Positions 21,031 through 32,599 of a DNA stretch of 64,000 nucleotides are shown piece after piece. This DNA comes from Ditylenchus dipsaci. Taxonomy: Eukaryota; Nematoda; Chromadorea; Rhabditida; Anguinidae. The stretch is from contig SADC01001009.1 in NCBI GenBank assembly GCA_004194705.1, positions 616,677 through 680,676 of the forward strand, written 5' to 3'. The position numbers and the translations under genes are program-made. How positions within the stretch are numbered: position 1 is the first letter of the stretch; each line of letters begins with the position of its first letter. Below the pieces are notes generated by a model. It was not told the DNA's origin. It saw nothing but the letters and a program-made list of their open reading frames with translations, and made no database searches.

Positions 21031-21283
21031 GCACTTCAACTTTTACGCCCTGTCCTTCTTATCATGGAATTTGAAAGGTTTGAATGCGCGCGGGACACAA
21101 CACATTTTTTCAATAATAATTCGAATTATTTTTTCTTTGCGCTCATTGTTTAGAAAATAAATGTGTAAATTTGTTCAAAACTTAAAACCATTCACTAGTC
21201 CGCTAGCCCAACATTGCTTCACAATGCCAGATCGGACAATTATCCGACTTGCACTGCTACACATGTCACTGTAGTGATGTGAC

Positions 21284-21472
21284 AGGTGGCCAGATGTCCT
21301 GCTTTAGCAGGAATTTCCTGCTTTTTGGTTTTGAATCTGCTTTTTGACAGTGAAAAAGCAGGATTATAGGAACTTTATGTTCATTCCTGCTTTTTTGCAG
21401 ATTTTTCGTTTCAAATCCTGCTTTGTCGACATCGGAATCCTGCTTTGAAGATTTTGCATGCTGGCCACCCTG
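21284..21472. mobile_element. hAT-type MITE (unit 2)
   Basis: Counterpart of 7137-7329, with GATGTGAC flanks retained and a few indels in the ends. Confidence 0.75.
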
Positions 21473-21619
21473 GATGTGACATTATATCGATTAAAAATAA
21501 CGTTTAAAATTTAAAATGCAAACAAAAAAAATAATTCGAAAAATTTTGACAAAATCTATGTGTCCCGCGCGAATTCAAAACTTTGAAATTGCCATGATAA
21601 GGAAGAGCAGGGTCTTTAA

Positions 21620-23306
21620 GGGCATACTCGCAAGCGATAGAAAATTAAAAACTAGTACAGTCAAACTTCGATTTAACGCAGCACCTCAGTTCGTTCCCGC
21701 TAGGGTCGGAGAATTTTTTCCTCTCTTTTTTGAAGGCTTTCTTATTTCTTTTTTCACAGTCTGGTTTTAATATAGCAATAAATTTCAAATTAAACGATCG
21801 TTTTAAAAAAGTTTTCCATTTAAAAAACAAAACTCGATATAACATACCACCTTTTGAAAGCAGTGAGTTTTTTGTTTTTTAAATGGCAAAAACTGTTTAG
21901 TTTTTGAAAACGATCGACAAAATCGAACTCACGATATTTGCGACAGACTGTCAAAACAGAACTAGCAAAAATATTCAGAATCGGTGGTAAAAAAATCGTT
22001 GGACCGAGAAGGGAACGAACTTTTGGGGTGGCGTTATATCGGAGGCTTGACTGTACTAGTTCAACTACAAAAAGAATTATTTGGAAATGCAAATTTTTGA
22101 GTACTGCTTTTGGTGATAAGTGATAAAAAGCACTGTCATTGATTAATAGGAGAAAATAGCATCAGTGGCTCAGTGATTTAGTGTAAAGCGGCGGTGGACT
22201 GTGTTTAATTATTAAATTGGGGCTGATTTTAGTAATGCTTGTATGCATTTTTTTCTATTTATTTAGTATAGCAGCAGTAAGGTTACAATGTAAGTCAAAA
22301 AATGTTGGCTGAAACCTCAAGAATTTTAGGGGTTTCACGGTCGCGGAAGCGTCTTGACAAAAATTCTAAAAGTGGCCGAATTTTTCGCCACACCCTGTAC
22401 TAACCTATATTTTAACTGTTCATTACAAAACTATGAACACTATCAGTAATAATGTTTTGGCAAAACTAAATTTAACAGACAAAAGTTGAGCCTCAAGAAC
22501 CGCTTTACAGTTGCCTTTCTGTGTCAAAGAAAAAGGTGTTTACATGATATAACTTTTTGTGTAAGATATTCGTTCAAAACATGGCTTGAGTATAGAATTT
22601 CTCCACGCAGAGCGCTTAGATGGAGGAGATAAACCATGTGGTGATTCTCGACCCCGATTTCATCGAAAAAAAAGACTGCTCACAGTCCCCACCGCCGCTT
22701 TACCCACTTAAATCACTGAGCCCACTGACTATTTTTCTCCTATTAATCAAAGTGACAGTGCTTTTATCACTTCACCAAAGGATACTCAAAAAATTTTGCA
22801 TTTCCAAATAATTTCTTTTTTATTGAACGTAGTACATTTCAAGCCTCGATATAACGCCACCCAAAAGTTCGTTCCCTTCTCGGGTCCAACGATTTTTTTA
22901 CCCGATTTTCTTGAAATTTTTGCTAGTTTCTGTTTTTTGACAGTCTGTTCGCAATATCGTTTGTAGAGATTCCGATTTTTTGTCGATCGTTTTTCAAAAA
23001 CTAAAACAGTTTTTGGCCATTTAAAAACAAAAAACTCACCTGCTTGGCAAAAAGGGTGGTGTTTTTATCAGGTTTTGTTTTTTTAAATGGAAAAACTTTT
23101 TTTAAAACGATCGTTTAATTGAAATTTATTGCGATATTTAAAACCAGACTGTGAAAAAGAAATAAGAAAGCCTTCAAAGAGCAAGAGAGGAAAAAAAAAG
23201 TTCCGGACCCCTTAGGCGGGAACGAACTTGAGGTGCTGGCTTAAATCAGTTTTTGACTGTACTAGTTTTTTTTGAAATGGTTTTAATCGCTTGCGGAGTA
23301 TGCCCT
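21620..23306. mobile_element. TTAA-flanked foldback element with shortened loop (unit 2)
   Basis: Counterpart of 7482-9951. The loop is 767 bp shorter: at 22663/22664 the sequence passes from CGATTTCAT directly to CGAAAAAAAAGACTG. TTAA flanks at 21616-21619 and 23307-23310. Confidence 0.65.
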
Positions 23307-23689
23307 TTAAAAGCGAATTTTGGGTTTTGGGCACTTTTGGGTTTTACGAATTAGAATGGTCCCGCGCGAATTCAAAAATTTCCAAATTTGCTGTGCTTAT
23401 CAAGATTTCATGGTCTTTTAAACATCCCCCCTAAAAAAAAGCTACTCGGTGTGGTAAATTGAGTTAAGTTTGCCAAATTTTTCTTACGAAATAATACTTC
23501 GATAAGCACTTGATTAACATCTTTGTTTACTTTTAAATTTTACAAAAATACGAACCAAAAGAATGTCTAGTCTGCCATTATAAATGTCCGAAAACATCGA
23601 AAGGGTGAAAAAAATCCAAAAAGTTATGAAAAAATAACGAAAAAGCATAAAAAATAACAAAAAAACAAAAATGCGTAAATTCGCTTCTT

Positions 23690-24037
23690 TTACAGACCAT
23701 GGTTGACGCAGCGGATCTGAAATTCGAAGTGGCGGGGACACTTTTTTATTCCAAAAAATATTCAACAATTAATTTTAACCATTGTTTTAGTTAGCATTCT
23801 TAAAATTTTTCTTTACCATCTAACTAGTCGAGCCAAACGTTGCTTGACATTGCGAGATCGGACGACTTATCCTACTTTCACATATTCAGTTCATAGATAT
23901 TCTTGAACTGACACATACAATGCTAATTTTTAAATGAAAATAAAAAAATAATTTACAACAAACATTTCAGAGTAAAAAAGTGTCCTCCGCCAATTCAAAT
24001 TTCGGAAATACCGCTGCGTCCAAAAACCATGGTCCTT
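23690..24037. mobile_element. TTAA-family MITE (unit 2)
   Basis: Counterpart of 10328-10668; the left end is eroded to ACAGACCATGG. Confidence 0.6.
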
Positions 24038-24091
24038 GGGAAGTAGTGTTTTCTTAGAAGATCTCATCTTGATCTTTTGAATTAAGAATGT

Positions 24092-24235
24092 TCAATTTTA
24101 CCATAGAAAGAACATGTCCACACGGAACTTTGGCTTGTTCTGCGCAAAACTGAGGTATCCTTTAAGACAGTGCTGACAGCATCGTAAGCTATCACATAGA
24201 TATCAAGCCAAAAAGTAAGTAGCTTTTAGAAGCAT
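24092..24235 (-). pseudogene. Small secreted peptide, unit 2 copy (frame-shifted)
   Basis: Counterpart of 10720-10866. Several single-base indels break the frame in the signal peptide and around the LKGIT segment, while the stretch encoding EQAKVPCGH is retained. In a true tandem duplication this would be a pseudogene; in a false duplication it is the same gene read badly. Confidence 0.55.
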
Positions 24236-24590
24236 TTATAAAAGTTTTAAATTTTTACAATGATTAAACTTTGCAATATTAAATTAAATTTGTTCTTATA
24301 AATTTTCAAGTATTTATATACACTTGAGAAAAAAAAGAAGAAGAAATTATTTATACAGTTTATATATTTAATCATATTTAAAAACGTGGTTGAAAAGAGG
24401 AGTTAAAAATATTTTTAGCCTCTTGTTATGGCAGCAGACGTAAGCGGAAAAGGTAAGAAAAAAGACACTCACTTGCAAAAGAGGAATACAGCGGTGTCAT
24501 TAAATAACATGGAAAATTTGTGTAAAAATACGAGAGCTGCCCAAAAATTCATACATGCAATAATAATATCTCATCTGATCTTTTTGAATA

Positions 24591-24598
24591 AAATTTGT
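24591..24598. other. Empty insertion site AAATTTGT
   Basis: Single copy of the 8-bp sequence that is duplicated around 11230-12145 in unit 1. The flanking sequence is continuous on both sides. Confidence 0.6.
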
Positions 24599-24599
24599 T

Positions 24600-25740
24600 A
24601 ATAAAAGCTTTATGGGTTTTCCTCTATTAAGACAAAAATGCCTCATGCAGTTTCTTGGTCAGGCGTTTTATCTCCCAAAAATTTCAGGTCAGGGTTTCAG
24701 GGGCTGTCCAAAAATTTCAGGGCGGGTCAAGGTGCTGCGTCAAAATTCAGGGTTCAATGTTTTTGCTTTCTTTTGTGACTGCTGCTTTCTTCATAGTTTT
24801 AGCTCGTTGGCGAATATTTGTTAATTTTGCATGCGTTAAAAAGAGTTTTGGTGATTCTTATTTGACATCTTGATCATTTTTTCACACTCATCGCACATTG
24901 CTTCCGGCGGCCAATAGTTTCGTAAAAAGTCGAATATACCAAATATAAAATCATCTAAAATTTATAGACTGATAAAGTAAATTTTTTAAACAATTATGAG
25001 TGTTAAATTAGAACAGAAATCGAGTAAAAATAGCAAATTGAACAAAGAACAATCTATTATCGATAACACGGCACCTTCTGTGGACCTCCTGGGCGTGCCG
25101 GTTTATTCGGAGTAATTTAATTTACTGGACCGGACTTTAGGGTCTTGTTTATTCAAAGTAAAGCTTTATGGGGTTCTTTGTGGCCGACCAGTTTCGCCCA
25201 GATTGCCTGTTTACTGGTGGTTTATTGAGGTACCGGATGTCGGAAGTGGAATAATAAAAGTAATAAAAAGATAAAAAGTGTTGATCATAACCGGTATTTT
25301 GTTCAATTGATTTGAACCGATTTCCCGGAGGGAGGTTGAACAAAGACCCGACACAGTCGTTTAAAGAGAAACTACGGTTAAGTACTCAAAAAACTGATCA
25401 GACACACAGATTTCGGCGGTTGAATTTGAAAGACCACTTCTGGAAAATTTCACTTCAGGATTTGCCAATTTCGGGTCAAAGTTTAGAGTTTTTAAAACCA
25501 CCGGAGCGGGTTTCGGGTCAGGGTATTTTTTTTGCTAAAAATCAGTAGCGCCGTGATCAGAGCCCTGACTGACCTTTTCTCCTGTCTCTAATATATATAA
25601 TTAGATATATTTACGAACCATGGTTTAGATGACACCCTGTATATCAATAGTAGGAATTTCCTACGCAAGTGAAGACATGATTCAACCAAAACAAGCTGGT
25701 CATCCTTTTTTGAGCTGTAATGAATCCTTGCACAAATCCA
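24600..25740. other. Degenerate repeat-family sequence (unit 2)
   Basis: Counterpart of 12154-13290; no gene seen. Confidence 0.45.
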
Positions 25741-26440
25741 CCGTTTTTCTTGGCTGGATTGAACGGAGTTCTCGGCGTTTGGATACCCGCTAATAGTTCG
25801 GGCCCCCATTCACGCTGTTCGGCGTACCCGCTGGTATTTTTGAGCCCTATTCACGTGGTATGAGAAAAGTTTAGAAAGGAAGAGGCAAAATGGTGGCGGC
25901 AGGATCGAACCTGCAGCTTTCAGTTTGCCGGGCTGATGTGCGACCATTACACTAGGCCACCTCTTCCTTCTTTCCTAGAGCTTATGTATATCTGCTCTCT
26001 ACAATGGGGTACCGCTGGTGGTTCGGGCCTCAATACTACAATGTTCGGTTAGCCGACGGTGGTTCGGGCTCATTTATGTGGTTTGGGTAGCCGCTAGTAG
26101 TTTGGACCATTCACGTGGTCCGAATACCCGCTTGTGTTCCACTAGCGGGTACCCGAACCACGTAAATGGGGCTCGAATCTCCAGCGGGTAGCGAAACTAC
26201 TTAAATACGGCTTTTATCACCAGTGGGTACCACGAACAATTATATATGAGGCCCAACCACCAGCAGGTGCCCGAACCACGTGAATGGTGCAAGTACAACC
26301 AAGCAGGTACCTGAACCATGTATATGAGACGCGAACCACCAGCGTTGCCCCCAAACGCTTACGAATCACTGGGATACAGCCAAGCAATGAACCTGATACC
26401 CAAACAATGTGGAAACACCCTAACCACTAACGTGGGCCCT
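25740..26440. repeat. GGTACCCGC minisatellite (unit 2)
   Basis: Counterpart of 13290-13990. Here several units are more regular (AGCGGGTACCCGAACCACG), closer to the presumed consensus. Confidence 0.75.
25891..25961 (-). tRNA. tRNA-like sequence (unit 2)
   Basis: Counterpart of 13431-13502. One base is missing from the T loop (GGTTCGATCC) and the anticodon loop reads CCGGCAA, again with C at position 33. Apparent anticodon GGC. Confidence 0.4.
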
Positions 26441-26954
26441 AAACCATGCACAGAAGCTGGGACAATGCGGCATCTGCACATAGCCGCTTCTAGTCAAACT
26501 TACTATCTCTGAGAATTCTCAATTTCTTATGGTAAAAAAATATAAAAAATATTTTCGCTAAAAAGATCACTTACTTAGTTACTTATTTATCTTTTCGGCA
26601 CCCGGCGCCAAAATAATTTTGCGTGAAACTATGGATGTCCCCAATCTCAATTTTCATTGTGCACACATTCCGACAAGTTTATTATAAAAATATTTTTTTT
26701 TCGTAGAATTTCGTAAATTTCAAAGGTCGAAACTGAAAAATGCCGTCTTTTAGCTAAAAAGTGCCGTCTTTTTTGACTTTAGAAAGAAAACTTGTAAAAA
26801 AGAAAGTAATCTAAATAATTTTTTCAAAGTGATGTCAAAGTGACATCATGAGGTAGCACTCCACCTCTATTTTCTAGCGGCGTATCATTTGTTGCAACAT
26901 CTTTGCAAATTTATCACAAAAATTTCAAAATGTAAAGCAAGTCGGACTTATATA

Positions 26955-28071
26955 CAGTCGACTCTCTACATAACGACTCTCTATATAACGTCCCTCTCCT
27001 CATAACGTCCCAGTGAAACTGGTTTGGTTGGTCTAAACTAAATACTCGAACAACTGCCTCTCTATATAGCGACTCTCTACATAACGTCCCCTCTACATAA
27101 CGTCCCAATTTGGCTGGAACACTGCTTAAAAGACGCCTCTCCATATAACGTCTTTTCGAAAAAAATTAAAATTGAAAGCGTCTCGACAAGAAAATAACTC
27201 ATTTTTTGCTTCATATATGTTCAGTTTGGTCAGCTTTCAAAAATTTGCTGTTTTAGAGATCACAAAGTGATCTCTACAAGGTGCTGCGCTTCCTTCACCG
27301 TTCCTGGTCGAATGTCAAGCCGGAAACTATAGCCAACTGTTTCCGAAAAGCCAAATTTATCAAGGATTCGGAAGTAGGCCTTTATTTTTCACAAAAAAGA
27401 TTTTCTGTGTTTTAAGCAAGGCGCTGGTAGTCGAGAGAATCAGGAAAACGCTGTGATCGAGTTAGAACAAAAAGGCGCTTGCGGGAATTAAGTACACTCT
27501 AGGAGGAAATGCAGGCACTGGCTTTGATGGAAGGCGCATTAAATGACTACTTATTGGTTGACCACCAACTCGTTACTGGTGGAGCTTTTACTCTTGCCGA
27601 ATTGTAGCGGATGTTTTAAGCGGAAGTGGAAGATTTTTTTCGCTTTGCTCGCTCTTGAATGGGTTAAAGGTTTAGTGAAACTGAATTAATGAAGATCGAC
27701 CAAGTTTCAGAGCGCCAGTCAATACACGAGAAGCAATTGAAGCTTTGAAAATTCTCCAGCGATGCGCCGACGAAAATGCCATTGTTGAGTCCAGCTGCTG
27801 TGCGATAAAGTGGATGATTTGCTTGCCAAATAACGCATGAAGAACTGAAGCAGAAGAATATTTTCTACTTATTTCACGCCCATCCGATCGTTTGTTCGGG
27901 TGCTATTTATTGTTGAAATCAACAGTTTTTTTGAAAAACTCTCTAACATAACGTCTGGTGAGCGATATATAGGCGAGTGCCTCTTTACATAACGACTCTC
28001 TATATAACGTCCTCTTTCATAACGTCCGTTTTGGCCGGTCCATTGAAAGACGTTATGTAGAGAGTCGACTG
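26955..28071 (+). mobile_element. pogo/Tigger-type transposon (unit 2)
   Basis: CAGTCGACTCTCTAC ends with TA flanks. The transposase remnant at about 27260-27800 reads KPETIANCFRKAKFIKDSEV, a better match to the Tigger family than unit 1. Same internal deletion. Confidence 0.85.
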
Positions 28072-28073
28072 TA

Positions 28074-29274
28074 CCTTTACCTTCTTGTGCCATGTATTGC
28101 AAAGCTGTTGCAACAAATGATACGCCGTTAGAAATAGAGTTGCAGGGCTTATGATGTTATTAACTGTGAAAAACAATTGTTTAGATATCTATCTTATTTC
28201 AAGTTTTCTTTCTAAAGTGAAAAAAGCAAATTTTTAGCTAAAGCTAAGTACTCAATGGAGCCGCACCCCGCACTCCGCACTCCGCGCAAATCTTCACTCC
28301 CGCGGTGCGGCACCAGCGTGTACACAATAAGGCGACACATTTTTGCGACACATTCGCACTCCGCGCTCTTTCATTCTGAGTGAGGCGATTTTTTATTCCG
28401 AGTGCGGCGCATCATCGTAGTTTCATTTTCTTATGCTCTTTTCGGCGGTCAAATTATTTTTGAGTACAACTTTTCCGCTTGTGCATCCTGATTGAAACTT
28501 TTTAAGACTAAGGCTTAATTTTTGGAAAATGGGAAATTTTTCAAAGGAACACAGAAAACCACCCTATCTCACTAAAATCATGTGCTGAACACAGTTTGTT
28601 AATACCACAATAGTGATTTCACTAGCCACGACACCTATAATAGGGCAGATACTTATTCCGAGGGAGGATCTGCCTAGAAATCCGAAAATATCAGTTTTAT
28701 ATGGGATTGCAAACCATGATTTTTTCAATTTTGGTGACTCAAACTATGAAACCTAGGATAGGTACCCATGCTCAGGTGGATATCAAGCTGGATGGCCTAA
28801 AAAATGAAATTTTAGCCAATTTTTTTACGTTTTTTCATGCTCCAAAAACTGTTTTCTGGACTAATTCGGACATGCTGAAGATGGTTTGATAGTATTAAAT
28901 GCTGTTTTGTAGGTATTTTTTTAGTTTTGGGCAATAATTAATTTCGCTAAAATCAATTATTGCCTGAAACTCAAAAAATACTAGAGAAAACGGCATTTTA
29001 CCTCTATCAAACCATCTTCAGGGTGCCCGAATCAGTCCAGAAAACAGGTTTGAAACTCAAAAATGTGAAAAAAAATTTTGATCCAAGTGGACGACCACTT
29101 GGTTTTAATGGTCCAGACTCTAGAGAAGGTGCCAGGTGGTTACCCTGCTCACCCTGAGTCTTACTGGTCTTCACAGAATAGTTTATAATTGTTATTCAAG
29201 AAACAATAATGTCTGTTACCACCCAGGATTTGAGCCTGCAACCTCAAAAAGCGTCCTGAGAATCCATGCACCAA
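28074..29274. other. MITE halves and CpG-rich islet (unit 2)
   Basis: Counterpart of 15605-16780: a split-palindrome right half, GTGCGGCACC islet (about 28255-28420) and the ATGGTTTGATAG palindrome (about 28800-29100). Confidence 0.5.
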
Positions 29275-29464
29275 ACCAAGTGGTCGACCACTTGGATCAA
29301 AAAAATTTTTACGTTTTCGGGTTACAAAACAATTTTTCTGCACTAATTCGATCATGCTGAAGATGGTTTGACAGTGGTAAATTTACGTTTGTCAAGAAAT
29401 TTTGATTTATCGCTAACGATTGAATTTGATAAATCAAGAATTAGCAATAACTTAAAAATTTCTC

Positions 29465-29872
29465 GACGCTACTCGGTAATACCCCCCACCCCAAAAATCG
29501 GACCTACTCGGTTATACCCCCCCCAAAAATCAAGATTTTTAGGAGTGGTCAAAACACATTTTAAGCAATAATTTCGCCATAAAAGGTCCAGAAAAGCAAT
29601 TTAAAAGGGATTATGGGCTGTATTGGGAGGGGAAGGGAATAATACAGGGGCCACTTTTTTTAGCTGCTTTACCATGTTTTCAACTCGGGCCGTGGCAAAA
29701 ATAGACTTTATATGCATTTTATGATCAAGTGTACTTCTCGAATCATGTCTAAGGTAAGTGCTGCGCGCATCTCTAACTCTCAAGCCCCCTGCGCCCCGAA
29801 GGGGGCGCAGGGGCTTGAGAGTATTCCCGAGTAGCACTTTTTTGGGGGGGGGGGGTATAACCGAGTAGCGCC
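29465..29872. mobile_element. Poly-C/G transposon with 8-bp TSD
   Basis: TIRs GACGCTACTCGGTAATACCC and GGCGCTACTCGGTTATACCC (inverted) each run into a C/G homopolymer. Flanked by a perfect 8-bp duplication AATTTCTC (29457-29464, 29873-29880). It contains a GC-rich hairpin. The 8-bp duplication suggests a hAT-like mechanism, but the ends are unlike the CAGGG type seen elsewhere in the window. Confidence 0.75.
29776..29822. repeat. Long GC-rich hairpin
   Basis: ACTCTCAAGCCCCCTGCGCC and its mirror form a stem of about 22 bp with a tiny GAA-type loop. A sister hairpin is at 48662-48704. Confidence 0.85.
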
Positions 29873-30003
29873 AATTTCTCGATAAAATGTGATTTTACCA
29901 CTGTCAAACCATCTTCAGCATGCTCGAATCAGTGCAGAAAAATTGTTTTGTAACCTGAAAACGTAAAAAAAAATTTGATCCAAGTGGTCGACCACTTGGT
30001 TTG

Positions 30004-30890
30004 CTACTACCTGGTCTAAATTGGGGAGAGGTTGCCGTCACCGAGGTTACTGGTTCGAGCCTCACTAAGTGTTAACTTTATTTTTTACTTCCATTTTTAG
30101 GCCATCCAGGTGGACAGCCACCTGACCGTAAGTACCTACCCACGAATTGGGGTTAGGGTGGGGATATCCAAGTGGACCACCCGAAAATTCAGGAGTCGAT
30201 TAGACTTATTAACAATTTTTATTCATACTTATTTTAGCCGATTACGTATTTGTAGCCTGATTACTGAGGTCGCGGGACAGAAAAATTGACTTAATCGACT
30301 TTTGATGTAAAAAATATTCATGGAAAATTTTCCACTTTCCACGGAAAATTTACCTCGATTCATGGTCTTGGGTTTTTCTCGGGGTGGTTTCAGCAGTTGG
30401 GATGGTATGAGGTAATTCACGGATGGCCTAAAAAATCTGGGATGGTTTAGGATGGTTCAGACCCAATCTAAAAAATTTCGAAAAACTTAAAAATCTGTTT
30501 GAAAAAAGTTTCATTTTGGGGAAATGTTTATACCCCTAATTGGGACCACAGAGGTTCGATGAAGACCACTGATAGTATAACTACTGAGGGTGTAACGCCT
30601 ATTAGTATCAGTGAGAAGAATTTCGCCAGAACAAAACCATACAAAGCTTTTCTGCCTTTATCAAAAAAAATTTTTTAGCAAATGTGCCTTTAGCGAAAAA
30701 ACCGCCCTGAAGCACAATTGTCAGCTCTATTACTGATGTATCAAGAAATTTATACATTTTGAGCGGCTATAAGTTTTTTCTAGGATGAATTCCGAAATTC
30801 TATGAATGTCAATCAACTCAGAAAAGAAATACATTTTTTGGCATATATCACGTGCGAAAAAATATCCGACTAAATTCTGACAATGCAAAA
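30004..30890. other. Repeat fragments, no gene
   Basis: 30100-30180 belongs to the CAGGTGGACAGCCACCTGAC family, which also occurs near 1110-1290 and at 62690-62890. The remainder is AT-rich. Confidence 0.4.
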
Positions 30891-30894
30891 AGAT

Positions 30895-31110
30895 GCATTA
30901 AAAAATTGAGTGCGGCGGTGCGGATTTGCACCCGCACTCGAACTCCTCACTTTCTCACTCCCGCGCCGAGGAGGCAAAACCTCATTGGGTACAGTCGAGT
31001 GCCGCACTGCGCTGGTGCCGCTCTTAGTGCGGGAGTGCGTAGGTGCGGATCCAGTGTGTACTCAATGAGCTCTGCACCCTCAGATCTGCACCCTCACCCC
31101 CTCATTGGGT
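30895..31110. repeat. GTGCGGATTTGCACC-rich CpG islet
   Basis: Repeated, mutually inverted GTGCGG / CCGCAC motifs. CTCATTGGGTA occurs twice (about 30981 and 31101). Related to 15785-15975. Probably a short DNA element; ends not resolved. Confidence 0.5.
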
Positions 31111-31115
31111 AAGCA

Positions 31116-31560
31116 CCTTAAAAGACGCCACTTTTCAGTCAAAAAACGGCATTTTTTGGTTTTGGCCGATTTCATATACTTTTTCTTAGTATTTGTTGAA
31201 AAAAATATTACGGATGTAGCTTATTCCACTTGTTCATAAAACCTTCGAATTTTTTTGTATACAGCTTCTTCTAAACAAGTTGAAAAGTTTTAGGAATTTT
31301 TTAGTGAATGATGACAATATTGCTAGAAGACATTAAGCAGGAACTGAACATTATTTAGATAAAATAATCTTTCCTAGACTTTTACTAAAATTAATGACAT
31401 ACTCAAAGAGACCAAATTGATTCGTTTATACTTGCAGGTCTTTTTTAATTTGCCGTGTTTTTACTATACAGGGTTTATTATTTGCTTTGCCTATCTGATA
31501 AATATTTTGACTAGACAAAAAGGTGATTCACTCCTCAATCGATAGATTATGATCAGTCTT
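31116..31560. other. AT-rich stretch, nothing recognised
   Basis: No exon, repeat boundary or RNA identified. Confidence 0.35.
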
Positions 31561-31564
31561 GTAA

Positions 31565-31685
31565 ACAGCGCCGGCGCTTGCGCCGGCGCCCGACGGCGAT
31601 TTTTCGCCGCCGACCCGGCGCTCGGCGCCGACGGCGGCGGCGAAAAAAATATAGCCGGCGCTCGGCGCCAGCGCCGACGGCACTT
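31565..31685. repeat. GCCGGCGC islet A
   Basis: About 120 bp of almost pure GC in an AT-rich setting. It is dominated by GCGCCGGCGC, CGGCGATTTTTCGCCGCCG and AGCCGGCGCTCGGCG. Internally palindromic. A shorter copy in the same orientation is at 32219-32298. Confidence 0.8.
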
Positions 31686-31810
31686 TCCAAAGAAAATAAA
31701 TAAGGATACGATGCTGTTTTAGGAAGAAAATAATGAGATATGTTAATAACATTTAATCGACTTAGCTTTTACTACAAATATGCTTTTAGGCATATCCTCA
31801 ACTCTATAAG

Positions 31811-32128
31811 ATGGCTATGTATATTTTACCAATTCCCAGGGGCACTTCTGCAGTGAAAAGCTTATTTTTATTTTTTTCATTTTTACCTTTAACACTATTG
31901 GACACAAAGGAAGGACCAGCCCAAATTATTGAAGAGAAAAGCGCTTACGAAAACTTTATTCAAATTCGATGTGTATTTATGGAAGACGAAGACTTCACTG
32001 AATGGCTCGAAAACTGCGAGATGACAATCAATGCGCAGATCCCAAAGATTGAACCAGAGAGCAAGCTGAACGAGTTGAAACTCAGGCTGAAAGGAGCAGC
32101 AAAGAGCAGCCAAATCGCGCCTGGCTGA
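31811..32128 (+). CDS. Unrecognised 105-residue frame between GC islets
   Basis: The frame has a hydrophobic N-terminal stretch (KSLFLFFSFLPLTLLD, residues 17-32). An acidic/amphipathic part with codon-like composition follows (EDEDFTEWLENCEMT near residue 59, then KLNELKLRLKG). TTCCCAG at about 31835-31841 could be a splice acceptor, in which case only the downstream part is coding. I do not recognise a family. It lies between two GC-rich islets that might be the ends of one element. Confidence 0.3.
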   Translation: MAMYILPIPRGTSAVKSLFLFFSFLPLTLLDTKEGPAQIIEEKSAYENFIQIRCVFMEDEDFTEWLENCEMTINAQIPKIEPESKLNELKLRLKGAAKSSQIAPG

Positions 32129-32218
32129 TGTGACATCAAATAAAAAAAATTAATTTTCAACAACCTTCTATTTTGGCACCACAGCGGCAAAAACGCATAT
32201 AAATTTTGAATATAATGA

Positions 32219-32298
32219 TGCCGGCGTCCGGCGGCGTTTTTCGCCGCCGTCGGCGCTCGGCGGTTAAAAAAATGGAGCCGGCGCTCGGCGGCGAAAAA
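32219..32298. repeat. GCCGGCGC islet B
   Basis: GCCGGCGTCCGGCGGCG, TTTTTCGCCGCCGTCGGCGC and AGCCGGCGCTCGGCGGCG follow in the same order as in islet A. Confidence 0.8.
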
Positions 32299-32352
32299 TT
32301 CCCACACCTTTTTACTTAATTCCCACACCTTTTTCTGAAATCGCTAATTTAT

Positions 32353-32595
32353 GTTCGAAATTCTCTTCTGGGGTGTCCTATTATAGTAAATCGAGGTCGC
32401 TGAGCACGAATATGCCCTCAAAATTACATTGTCCAATGTTCCAAATTATTTCGAGTTTGGCTGGATTGGTCAATCTACCCATTTTAATCGATTGAACTGG
32501 CTTTATTGGTCAATCTATCCATATGAATCGATTGCATATTCGTGCTCAGCGACCTCGATTTACTATAGTAGGACACCCCAGAAGAGAATTTCGAA
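32353..32595. repeat. Palindrome with internal direct repeat
   Basis: Arms of about 70 bp, from GTTCGAAATTCTCTTCTGGG to GACCTCGATTTACTATAGTA. The loop holds two copies of ATTGGTCAATCTAYCCATWT (about 32464 and 32508). Confidence 0.8.
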
Positions 32596-32599
32596 CAAG

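Larger units (their letters stand above)
17285..29760 (+). repeat. Tandem duplication, unit 2 (12.5 kb)
   Basis: Second copy of 3016-17278. From 17.3 to about 22.2 kb it is dominated by single-base deletions relative to unit 1. From about 22.6 to 25.6 kb it is dominated by single-base insertions. Later parts are closer to identical. Such blocky, homopolymer-centred indels are what one expects from unpolished long reads or from a second haplotype assembled in tandem, so the duplication itself may be artificial. Confidence 0.9.
29275..30003. mobile_element. Palindromic MITE interrupted by another element
   Basis: AAGTGGTCGACCACTTGGAT on the left is mirrored by ATCCAAGTGGTCGACCACTT on the right. 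The two halves rejoin exactly if 29465-29872 and one copy of AATTTCTC are removed. Confidence 0.75.

Noticed and set aside
29776..29822. Helitron 3' hairpin
   Set aside because: The hairpin lies inside an element with terminal inverted repeats and an 8-bp duplication, and no CTRR end follows it.
31895..32328. Antisense frames of 72 and 122 residues
   Set aside because: They overlap the plus-strand candidate and run into the GC islet; no supporting motif.
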